The notes under the pieces: generated by a model
What the model was told of the DNA's origin: nothing
Database searches by the model: none
The model's input: only the letters and a program-made list of their open reading frames with translations
NCBI RefSeq assembly: GCF_011777505.1
Contig: NZ_JAATJT010000003.1
Coordinates: 124,001 to 188,000, forward strand
DNA: 64,000 nucleotides
Origin: Gaetbulibacter sp. S0825
GTDB lineage: Bacteria; Bacteroidota; Bacteroidia; Flavobacteriales; Flavobacteriaceae
Direction of reading: 5' to 3'
Program-made: the position numbers and the translations under genes
Shown: piece by piece, positions 27,301-33,778 of the stretch
Numbering within the stretch: the stretch's first letter is position 1
How the letters are laid out: each line of letters opens with the position of its first letter

Positions 27301-29621
27301 ACACAGTTGTGATTACTGAAACTGCTAGCCCATTCTGTTCTAATACAACAGGTGTTATTATTTCATCACCAACAGATGCTTTAACAGTAGTTGCAACTGA
27401 AACATCAAACGTAACCTGTGATGATGATAGTGGTACCATAACTGCTATTGCAAGTGGTGGTTGGGGAACTTTCGAATATGAATTAACTGGAGCAGCCACA
27501 GTTGCTTACTCAGCAAATGGAACGTTTACAAACTTATCAGCTGGTATTTACACAGTAAATGTTAGAGACGCTGGAGGATGTATAGCATCAGATACTGTAA
27601 CACTAGACATTCCACCGCCAATTGCCTCAACAGTAACAGCAAGTACAACACTATTGTCTTGTTTTGGAGATGACAATGCAACAATAACAGCAAATACCAC
27701 AACTGGTGGCCAAGGTGCAAACTATACATATACATTAAATATGTTGTCGCCTACGGTAAGTACGTCTGGTCCGCAATCATCGAATGTGTTCGGTAACCTA
27801 GGAGCTGGAACTTATCAAGTAGTCGTAACTGATGGTTATAATTGTGAGTTTATTTCAGCTGATATTACTATTAATGAACCAACTCAAGTACAAGCTAGTT
27901 TAGTAGCAGCTACTACTCCAACCTGTACAATTGATGCGACGCTTACATTAAGTGCTTCAGGAGGGACAGGAACTTACACATATAGTAATGATGCTAGTTT
28001 TTCGACTGTTTTAGGGTCTTTTGCATCATCAACTACATTTTCTGTAACTCCAGGAACATATCAATATTACGTTAGAGATGCTAATGGATGTATTTCTGCT
28101 GTATCAAACGAAATAACAATTGATCCGCTTCCAACATTGGATGTTAACTTAGAAGCTACAGATATCTTTATTAATTGCGTTGGAGATAATACTGGCGTTA
28201 TTGTAGCTACTGCCGAAGGTGGATTAGGAAGCTACGTTTACACCTTACAAGATGGATCAGGAAATGATATTTTACCAGCTCCAACACAAAATAGCCCAGG
28301 AGTGTTTACTGATCTTCCAGCAGGAACCTATCAAGTAGAAGTAGAAAGTGGTGATTGTTTATCAACATCAGACATCATAAATATTACTGAGCCATCGTCA
28401 CCTCTAGTTGCTAATTATACAGTAACAGACATCACTTGTAGTGGTAGCAATAACGGAATGGTTGAGATTACTGCTTCTGGTGGAACTGGAATTATCAAAT
28501 ATGCCATTTCTCCACAATTAAATCAATTTTTTGAATCACCAATATTTGAAGATCTTGCTCCAGGAATTTATCAAGCTATCGCTCAAGATGAACTTGGATG
28601 CTTTGTGATTATTGATTTTACAATAAACGATCCAATTCCTGTATCACTTACTATTGTTGGAGGCTCTATACTCCCTGAGATTTGCGATGGTGATTTAGAC
28701 GGTGAATTTAGTGTTGACATCTTTGGAGGTAATTTACCATACAGCGTTAGTTTAGATGACATAAATGGTACTTATACAATAGGTGGTCCAACTCAAACAC
28801 AATTTGATTTTACTGGATTAGCTGGAGGCGACCACATTGTTTATGTACGTGATGCACTTGGCTGTGAATCGGAATGGAATATTTCATTCCCTGAATCAGT
28901 GTTAATAGACCCACAAGTTGAAGTAGAATTTGGTTGTGTAAATAATGCACCTTCAAATATTGTCACAGTGACTGTTGATGATAGTATCACCAATCTTTCA
29001 GATTTAGACTATTCATTAAATGGTGGTCCATATCAAGCTAGCAACGTGTTTGTTGATGTACCTGCAGGGACAGGACATTATATTGATGTAAGACATACAA
29101 ACGGTTGCATACAAAGAACTGAATTATTTGATATTCCTGATTTTGACCCTCTAGTACTAACATTACATGAAGGTGAAATAAATCAAATTGTGGCTACAAC
29201 TACTGGAGGTTCAACACCGTATAATTACACGTTAAACGGAGAAGATTATGGAAGTACAGATACATTTATTATTTATGAAACTGGTACTTATACCGTCACT
29301 GTAACTGATGCTAATGGCTGTATAGCTACTGCTTTAATTGAGATGACCTATGTAGATGTTTGTATACCAAATTATTTTACCCCTAATGGCGATGGTGTTC
29401 AAGATAATTGGGGGCCAGGTTGTACGGCTCAATACCCAAATCTTACGTTCGATATTTTTGATAGATATGGTCGTGTAATAGCTACGCTTAATCAAGGCGA
29501 CAAATGGGATGGTAAATACAATGGCAATGAACTCCCAACTGGAGATTACTGGTATGTAGTGAAATTAAACGATACGAATGATAATCGCCATTTTGTTGGC
29601 CATTTCACTTTGTATCGCTAA
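21399..29621 (+). CDS. sprB: SprB-like giant gliding adhesin, T9SS cargo
   Basis: The protein is 2740 residues from the ATG at 21399, which begins a typical signal peptide (MKKPTYLKTS to IQSFA-QNY). An in-frame ATG at 21381 is less likely. After an N-terminal globular region (about residues 30-350) comes a DUF11-like domain (TKIVEDTFGNNIGGQLVNLG, near 370). About 20 SprB-type repeats of 80-100 residues follow, marked by GGTPPYxYSIDG and GLxAGTYxVxV. The end (about 2655-2740) is a CHU_C/type B sorting domain: PNYFTPNGDGVQDNWGPG and GDYWYVVKLND. SprB moves along the cell surface in F. johnsoniae and drives gliding. That protein is about 6500 residues, so this one is less than half as long. The PorP/SprF gene follows directly. 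Confidence 0.85.
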   Translation: MKKPTYLKTSLVVLALFFGIQSFAQNYVPFTPRFDQDVKGDIVLIGNNILGPDNNAFNDNSVYNHNVNMQYIDIDSDASTYNSSSADLEIPNPNCYRIIHAGLYWGAVTNGAESITDVKFKGPVGPYHDVIGTVIFNANGTSVDGGDSFPYAAYADVTSIVTGIGNGTNLGTYTIANVSSAQGQTDTYDPFNGTGHSAGWSLFIVYEDPTMPGKSITSFDGFSAISVPGGNPALDIPVSGFRTIPAPAPVRANFAFATLEGDSPIVGDQLLLNSVNLSTADRPADNFFNSSVTRLDATPVTNRNPNSTNTLGFDTGVMVVPNPGNTVIANDATNATVRLETDGDTFFPYFFALAVDIIEPNIVLTKIVEDTFGNNIGGQLVNLGDELNYVIGFQNTGNDDATNITIRDVLPTNIIFNYPADIVSLPAGVTVDSYNPTTKEIVFRIDESLVEENDPVSEIRFKVTVVESCSLLSDACSNIISNQAFTTYYGTLNPTFQITDDPSLSSNTGCLLTPAATNFLADLNCTFSEEVILCGDSVTLTAANGYDSYSWSTSPTGTPVIGTTQSITVTTTGTYYSFNTAAAPCQSIEQEYDVITFGANVPNPIIPYADQIVICPNDGKELPNIFLCGANDERFIQTGITDTTSMIWEKLDETSCSAVANQDCANEDATCTWNQVATGPDYLVDTAGQYRLTLNYEGGCFNQFYFNVYTNLLEPTVTSRDIVCTTPGEIVVNNVPSGYEYSIDGVNYQASNIFSVATPGIYSVYIRQIGVSPNPCIFSVPDVQIRERDFTVSTIITQPYCNGELGSVHIAANDADPQYFFSIYQGATLINSVGPIVPSDYTFSNLAPGTYTINVSTEDGCTYTGDIEIIEPPLLTATAALTKPLTCTDGEITVYPVGGTPPYFYFVNSTTVFQTTPIITVTTPGIYNITVVDSNNCTADTTITVDVAPAPDFNITTTDILCSDAGNVGGISINVTNPNGNTLEYSIDGGTTFFNSNVFTGLAAGNYDVVVQYTLGTDVCATTPQTVTISAVTAIDGTATLTTPYTCTTNGIITVSGVTGGTPPYMYSIDGFTFQSGNTFTGLTAGTYNITIQDDNNCTFIAAPVTIDVLNPPTDLTFSNTPLSCPSITSDVTITGTTGGTAPLEYQIIAPAVSATPYQTSTIFPGLAPGTYTFQVRDANDCTYSESYTIAPLPPTTVSTVLTKDLDCTASPDAIITGTIAGGTAPFTYAVSINGGAYTSLGATGSPFIYAASTDGTYQFQITDANGCISESGVQTVNAISLPEISSVTSTPNVCNGDSNGSIQIAINPSVGTPPFTINVYNTTTSTDYGTQISGLPAGDYTITLTDAKSCTDTETITITEPDPILVTYHTVDITCSPSGVSQGSIIIDVVTGGTAPYNYFVTGTNGYSASELNASGTTSTTFDVVDFGLYQINVVDTNGCSVLIQDVLVASPPDDLDISITSTVDCALGGEAVVSIGTTLISSGPFYFDIYRGVIPAAPPGGTWVTNGTSSYTFTGLLPGVTYTFIVYDASTGCSYFETATSSIPTNSTLTADALTANNITCVGSADGNVSFTINSVYGVPVNVDYEIYDSLSTLPIIPGVSGSGIVPAGGSLAINNLGSLLFGNYFVLITETTGPNAGCSVVTVPFNITESAFDLNITATVDKNANCNPNSGVISAIATDGTAPYLYQLTTSATPPLATDPSWASANVFNVDANSYYVHVIDAYGCIRTTPVIVLPNDPEPVIATSVSNQCTVTDGNFEIDVTLTTAGIAPYSYSIDGGAFQTLTAPFTISNLASGTHTIEIQDVNGCGNLVSVDIEAPLGIIPDITTMPSCNNDDGQITITGSGGSGTYNYAISPNPASITLVGNVFSGVPSGTYTVTITDTVTLCTEDVEIVVPEATLPTLTTTPTAVTCYGYSSGAFELNVSGYSGAYSYEVFDSTSTSVFGVVSANTSTNPEIVTGLTAGTYTVVITETASPFCSNTTGVIISSPTDALTVVATETSNVTCDDDSGTITAIASGGWGTFEYELTGAATVAYSANGTFTNLSAGIYTVNVRDAGGCIASDTVTLDIPPPIASTVTASTTLLSCFGDDNATITANTTTGGQGANYTYTLNMLSPTVSTSGPQSSNVFGNLGAGTYQVVVTDGYNCEFISADITINEPTQVQASLVAATTPTCTIDATLTLSASGGTGTYTYSNDASFSTVLGSFASSTTFSVTPGTYQYYVRDANGCISAVSNEITIDPLPTLDVNLEATDIFINCVGDNTGVIVATAEGGLGSYVYTLQDGSGNDILPAPTQNSPGVFTDLPAGTYQVEVESGDCLSTSDIINITEPSSPLVANYTVTDITCSGSNNGMVEITASGGTGIIKYAISPQLNQFFESPIFEDLAPGIYQAIAQDELGCFVIIDFTINDPIPVSLTIVGGSILPEICDGDLDGEFSVDIFGGNLPYSVSLDDINGTYTIGGPTQTQFDFTGLAGGDHIVYVRDALGCESEWNISFPESVLIDPQVEVEFGCVNNAPSNIVTVTVDDSITNLSDLDYSLNGGPYQASNVFVDVPAGTGHYIDVRHTNGCIQRTELFDIPDFDPLVLTLHEGEINQIVATTTGGSTPYNYTLNGEDYGSTDTFIIYETGTYTVTVTDANGCIATALIEMTYVDVCIPNYFTPNGDGVQDNWGPGCTAQYPNLTFDIFDRYGRVIATLNQGDKWDGKYNGNELPTGDYWYVVKLNDTNDNRHFVGHFTLYR
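23540..29345 (+). repeat. Array of about 20 degenerate SprB repeats
   Basis: Repeats of roughly 240-330 bp encode modules with GGTxPYxYxxDG and a closing AGTYxVxVxDxxGC. They are diverged at DNA level, so the array is ancient and coding; it is not a CRISPR or satellite. I counted about 20 closing motifs by eye. Confidence 0.75.
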
Positions 29622-29661
29622 TAAAAAAGGTGTTATGCGCCTTAACATTAAAACTAATAAA

Positions 29662-30639
29662 ATGAAAAAACGTATCATATATCTTTTAACTTTAATTGTA
29701 AGTTACAGTTATGGACAAGAATTAAATCTACCTGTTTTTACACAATATTTGGCAGATAACAATTTTGTTATTTCACCTACGTATGCTGGTATTGGAGATA
29801 ATTTAAAACTTAGAGCCAATGGCTTAACACAATGGGTTGGAATTAAAGGTGCTCCAGATAATCAATCGTTTTACGGAGATTTTAGAATTGCCGATCGTTC
29901 TGGTGTAGGATTATCATTCTATAATGACAGAAATGGAAATACTATACAAAAAGGAGCGAAATTTTCGTTTGCACATCATCTTGTTTTAGATTTAGTATCC
30001 GAGCAATATTTATCGTTAGGGCTTTCATATAATTTTAATAATTTTAGGATTGATATTGACAACTTTGTTACAACTCCAGAAAACCCAATAATAGATCCGT
30101 TTATTACTGATGATAGAAGAACAAACAATAATAATTTTGATGTTGGTGCGCTATATAGATACAAAGCATTCTTTTTTAGTTTGAATCTTAATAACATTTT
30201 AAAGAAAAAAATTGATGAAAACGTTAGAGTATTAGAGCCTAGTTTATTATTAAACTATCAATTCTATGCAGGTTATACGTATGGTCAAGCTAAAGAAGGT
30301 GGCATTGAGTTTGAACCTTCAGTATATTTTCAATATTTCACGAGTGATAATCGTTCAAGCACAGATGTAAATATGAAACTTAGAAAGTTTGGCAAAGATG
30401 AAAGTTATTTTTGGGGAGGCATATCGTATCGTTTTCTTAACGATCAATTTTTCAAACCGCTTAACATAGGTCCAATGGTTGGGTTTAAACAATCTGTATT
30501 CTATTTTGGATATGCTTATCAGTTTACCACTAATGGATTATCTGCATATAATTCTGGTACTCACGTAGTTACTATCGGACTAGACTTCCTAAGAGGCATA
30601 AGTGATTGTGCATGTACTAGTAATCGTAGTCCTTGGTAA
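29662..30639 (+). CDS. sprF: PorP/SprF family outer-membrane protein (SprF-like)
   Basis: The start at 29662 gives a 325-residue protein with a signal peptide (MKKRIIYLLTLIVSYSYGQE). An upstream in-frame start at 29578 would overlap the adhesin and spoil the signal peptide. The mature part is a PorP/SprF-type beta barrel (LPVFTQYLADNNFVISPTYAGIG near residue 22, and repeated aromatic strands). SprF of F. johnsoniae is needed to secrete or attach SprB through the type IX system; the immediate downstream position here matches that locus. The C-terminus ends in a cysteine-containing tail, SDCACTSNRSPW, which is uncommon for a barrel strand. Confidence 0.85.
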   Translation: MKKRIIYLLTLIVSYSYGQELNLPVFTQYLADNNFVISPTYAGIGDNLKLRANGLTQWVGIKGAPDNQSFYGDFRIADRSGVGLSFYNDRNGNTIQKGAKFSFAHHLVLDLVSEQYLSLGLSYNFNNFRIDIDNFVTTPENPIIDPFITDDRRTNNNNFDVGALYRYKAFFFSLNLNNILKKKIDENVRVLEPSLLLNYQFYAGYTYGQAKEGGIEFEPSVYFQYFTSDNRSSTDVNMKLRKFGKDESYFWGGISYRFLNDQFFKPLNIGPMVGFKQSVFYFGYAYQFTTNGLSAYNSGTHVVTIGLDFLRGISDCACTSNRSPW

Positions 30640-30837
30640 TAATAATATGCTATAGGATGAAATTATCTAACTAAAATATGTTATGTTTTGGTATAGAGTT
30701 ATTTCCCAATACAAAAACTAAGCTATTAAGCATTATAGTGCTTTTAATAGTAAGGTTACAAATTTGGCACAACTGTTAACAAAATAAAAAAATAGAATAA
30801 GGTTTTCATTATTCAAAAAATAAGAAAGTCACTTATT

Positions 30838-30862
30838 CGATTCCCACCTTGAGTACAGTAAA
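30838..30862 (+). other. Possible tRNA 3'-end remnant before a terminator
   Basis: The stretch contains TTCGATTCCCACC, the form of a tRNA T-loop and 3' T-arm, followed by CTTGAGTACA, which could be an acceptor 3' strand. The 5' part of a tRNA is absent: the five bases before the loop do not pair with CCCAC. A strong terminator follows directly, as after many tRNA genes. The rest of the 30640-30894 spacer holds one weak hairpin (30723-30750) and nothing else I can name. Confidence 0.25.
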
Positions 30863-30863
30863 G

Positions 30864-30892
30864 CCTTCAACCTTTTTGGTTGGAGGTTTTTT
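30864..30892 (+). terminator. Rho-independent terminator downstream of the gliding locus
   Basis: CCTTCAACC (30864-30872) pairs with GGTTGGAGG (30878-30886), with one G-T pair and a T5 loop, and is followed by six T. It points rightward and lies just before the stop of the minus-strand TolC-like gene. Confidence 0.85.
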
Positions 30893-30894
30893 GG

Positions 30895-32313
30895 TTAAAA
30901 ATTGCCTCTATAGTATTCTAAAATCTTAACTAGTAATAAATATTCATATTTGGCATTTGCAAGATTAGTTTTGGCATTATCAAAATTATTTTTACTAGTG
31001 ATGTAAGCCAAAAAGTTTGACACGCCATTATTAAACCTAACTTCATTAATTCGATACGATTCATTAAACGCCTCAACTTGTTTTACCAAACTCTGATAAC
31101 GCATATAACTAGCATTCATATCAAAATAAACTTGATCAATCGTATTTTTAATTTCTTGTCGAGTTCTATCTAATTCAATAAGAGATTCTTCAAATTTAAT
31201 TTTTTCAAGAGCGACATTATTTTTTGCTCTAAAACCATTAAATAACGGTAAATTAACAGATACACCAACAACAGTACTTAAGTTATTATCAAACTGGTCT
31301 TTATAACTAATTTTGTTACTATTAAAGACTGTTTGCTCTCTTAAAACGGGAGTGTCTTGATTGTTAATGGTTACAAAATCACCAGTTTCAATAATGTTTG
31401 AGCCTGTTGCCGAAAACGTTTCTGCTAAGCTAGAATAGTTCGTGTTCAAGCCAGCAAAAGCAGATATTTGTGGTGTAAATTGTGCTTTAGCAATACTAAT
31501 TCCTTTTTTTGCAGCTTCCACCCTTGTTTCTTTAGCTTTAATAGTTGCTAAACTATTTAAAGCATCATTAAATACATCTTCAGAAGACAGCTCATAGCGC
31601 TCAAAATTTATCAACAAATCAATGGTCTCTATATAAATATTTTCATCCAAATTAAGCAATCTTCTCAGATTAAGTTTAGAATTATTCAACGCACTTTCTA
31701 GGTTAAGTATATTAGTTTCGTCAAGGGTTTTCTGAGCTTTTATATCTGTATAATCTGCTGGATTACCAACTTCTTCTCGATAGATTTCTTCTTGTCTTTG
31801 CAATTGATTATTAGTAACATCTAGACGCTTTTTAGCCAGCTCTAACACATCACGATTGTTAAGAACCTGCAAATAAGCTAAGGTCACCTCTAATATCAAA
31901 TTTTGCTTTGCTTCATCTGTTTCTTGTTCTGAGGCCTGTCTATTTAAGCGTTCTTGCCTTACAGTATTAATTAATCTAAACCCATTAAATATTATGGCAT
32001 CCAAATTCAATCTAGCATTAGAAAATGTCAATTCCTGATTAATAAAATCATTTGTAAAAGGGTCAATACTTCTTCCGTCGTTAACACCTATATTAAAGTC
32101 TCCGTTAACACTCGGTAATAAGTTGGCTTTTGATTGCTGATGGTTAATTTTTGTAGAATTAGCTCTTAAATTTGCTGATTTTAAATCAAGATTATTCTCT
32201 AATGCAATTGATATGCACTCATCCAGAGAATAACTCTTTCGATTTATATCTTGAGCGTGTCCAACCAAGGACATCAATACTATCAAGGCAAATATTACTT
32301 GTCTATATTTCAT
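30895..32313 (-). CDS. TolC family outer-membrane efflux protein
   Basis: The 472-residue protein has a signal peptide (residues 1-20, ending GHA-QDI). It shows the two-fold repeat of helical hairpins and barrel strands typical of TolC (CISIALENNLDLKSANLRAN near residue 33, and NLPLFNGFRAKNNVALEKIK near residue 350). It would form the outer-membrane exit duct. It is the last gene of a long minus-strand operon with an adaptor, two ATPases and three permeases, which together resemble a MacAB-TolC-type efflux system. The substrate is unknown; peptides, antibiotics or lipid-like compounds are usual for the class. Confidence 0.88.
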   Translation of the reverse strand: MKYRQVIFALIVLMSLVGHAQDINRKSYSLDECISIALENNLDLKSANLRANSTKINHQQSKANLLPSVNGDFNIGVNDGRSIDPFTNDFINQELTFSNARLNLDAIIFNGFRLINTVRQERLNRQASEQETDEAKQNLILEVTLAYLQVLNNRDVLELAKKRLDVTNNQLQRQEEIYREEVGNPADYTDIKAQKTLDETNILNLESALNNSKLNLRRLLNLDENIYIETIDLLINFERYELSSEDVFNDALNSLATIKAKETRVEAAKKGISIAKAQFTPQISAFAGLNTNYSSLAETFSATGSNIIETGDFVTINNQDTPVLREQTVFNSNKISYKDQFDNNLSTVVGVSVNLPLFNGFRAKNNVALEKIKFEESLIELDRTRQEIKNTIDQVYFDMNASYMRYQSLVKQVEAFNESYRINEVRFNNGVSNFLAYITSKNNFDNAKTNLANAKYEYLLLVKILEYYRGNF

Positions 32314-32326
32314 GATTATTATTTTA

Positions 32327-33001
32327 TTATGAAACTATTTTACCATCTAGCAGGTTTACAATTCTTGAACCATAGGACGCATTGTCTTCTGAATGTGTGG
32401 CTTGAATAATTGTTACCCCTTCTTTATTCAATTTTGAAAACAGTTCCATGATTTCTGTACTCTGCTTTGAGTTTAAATTTCCTGTTGGTTCATCAGCTAA
32501 AATCAATTTAGGTTTTCCAACCAATGCTCTAGCAATCCCAACTAATTGCTGTTGACCTCCACTTAATTGAATTGGGAACAAGTCTTTCTTTCCAACAATA
32601 TTAAACCGATCCAACATATCTGCTACGAGTGCCTTACGCTCAGAAGATTTTACATTTTTATATAATAAAGGGGTTTCAATATTTTCCCAAACGTTTAACT
32701 CGTCTATAAGATGATACGCTTGAAATACAAAGCCTATGTATTCTTTATATAATTTGGATCTATTTTTTTCTTTCATACTGTGCACAGGTTCACCTAAAAA
32801 GGTATAACCTCCTCCTGTAAAACTATCTAACATTCCGATACAATTTAGAAGTGTAGATTTACCAGAACCCGATGGTCCCATTAATGAAATAAACTCACCT
32901 TCTGTCACTTGTAAATCAATATTATCTAGTAAAGTGACTTTATTACTTCCTGAATTAACAGTTTTTGTTGCTTCGTTTAAGCTTAATAGTTTATTTGCCA
33001 T
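32327..33001 (-). CDS. ABC transporter ATPase, MacB/LolD type, with altered signature and D-loop
   Basis: This 224-residue ATPase has Walker A GPSGSGKST (42-50), Q-loop FVFQ, Walker B LILADE (166-171) and an H-loop histidine (203). Two usually fixed positions differ. The signature reads LSGGQQQL (146-153) where LSGGQQQR is the rule, and the D-loop reads GNLNS with Asn177 instead of Asp. The first ATPase of the operon (41149-41835) has both standard residues. It may therefore be a weakly active or regulatory partner of the first, since three permeases need ATPase dimers. It lies 13 bp upstream of the TolC-like gene and 18 bp after the DUF2807 gene. Confidence 0.88.
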   Translation of the reverse strand: MANKLLSLNEATKTVNSGSNKVTLLDNIDLQVTEGEFISLMGPSGSGKSTLLNCIGMLDSFTGGGYTFLGEPVHSMKEKNRSKLYKEYIGFVFQAYHLIDELNVWENIETPLLYKNVKSSERKALVADMLDRFNIVGKKDLFPIQLSGGQQQLVGIARALVGKPKLILADEPTGNLNSKQSTEIMELFSKLNKEGVTIIQATHSEDNASYGSRIVNLLDGKIVS

Positions 33002-33019
33002 TTTTTGTCGATATTTTTA

Positions 33020-33763
33020 TTAATCGATACGACTTATTTTTGAGTCTCCAAAACTCAATCCTTTGCTTACTTCTGCTGTTCCTTTATGATATAATTCAGC
33101 TTCTCCATAAGCAGTAAATTTTATTCTCTTTGAAGCTTGCACTCTAAACTCAGCTTCTCCATAAGCTTTAAGTCTTGAGGTTTTATTATCCACTTCAACT
33201 AAATTAATTTCTCCTTCTCCAAAAGCAGTTATGTACTGATTCTCAGTATTACCCTTTTTTATTGTCAATTGACTTTCTCCATAAACATCAACATCAAAAT
33301 TTTTAATATTTACTTCATTAAAAGTTACCTGAGATTCTCCATAAATCTTTAAGTCAAATTTTTCTACATCAATCAAACTTTCACAAACAGCTTTTTGCTC
33401 TCCTCGTAATGATAAATTATTAATGCTTCTATAAGTAACAAGAATAGTTAAGACTTTACCTTTATAAATTGGCACCTTCATCTTCACTCCATTTTTCACA
33501 ATTTTTTCATGCTTAGTAGTTTCTTTAGCATCATCTAAATACACCCTAAGTGTCTCTCCTTTTACTTCTATATTTATTTTATTCTCAGGTTCTGTACTGT
33601 TTAGAATTGTAACGGATTCTTCATCGCCTTGCACAAATGTGGTCTCGATGTGTGGGCTGATAATTACTTTATTAAAGGATACTACTTCTTTTGCTGTTTG
33701 CGACAATGCAACTTGACATATACAAATTGATACCACAAATGCTATGTGTTTTAAATTTTTCAT
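33020..33763 (-). CDS. Secreted DUF2807 (GIN domain) beta-solenoid protein
   Basis: The 247-residue protein has a signal peptide (about residues 1-21, ending ALS-QTA) and a DUF2807-type fold. Its core is a ladder of short repeats with recurring YGESQ, YGESQ, FGEGE, YGEAE and YGEAE tetrads about every 20 residues (about residues 135-230). This predicts a regular beta solenoid with a stacked Tyr/Phe-Gly-Glu edge. Proteins of the family are often labelled putative adhesins, but no role is proven. Its place inside an efflux operon, between the third permease and the second ATPase, suggests a periplasmic function linked to the exporter or its cargo. Confidence 0.8.
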   Translation of the reverse strand: MKNLKHIAFVVSICICQVALSQTAKEVVSFNKVIISPHIETTFVQGDEESVTILNSTEPENKINIEVKGETLRVYLDDAKETTKHEKIVKNGVKMKVPIYKGKVLTILVTYRSINNLSLRGEQKAVCESLIDVEKFDLKIYGESQVTFNEVNIKNFDVDVYGESQLTIKKGNTENQYITAFGEGEINLVEVDNKTSRLKAYGEAEFRVQASKRIKFTAYGEAELYHKGTAEVSKGLSFGDSKISRID

Positions 33764-33778
33764 AATATATTTTAATAT

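Noticed and set aside
23540-29345. Regular repeats resembling a CRISPR or satellite array
   Set aside because: The units are 240-330 bp, diverged in DNA, and stay in one reading frame with SprB-type motifs. They are protein repeats.
29578-29661. Longer PorP/SprF frame overlapping the adhesin gene
   Set aside because: The extension is the out-of-frame reading of the adhesin end and disrupts the signal peptide that begins at 29662.
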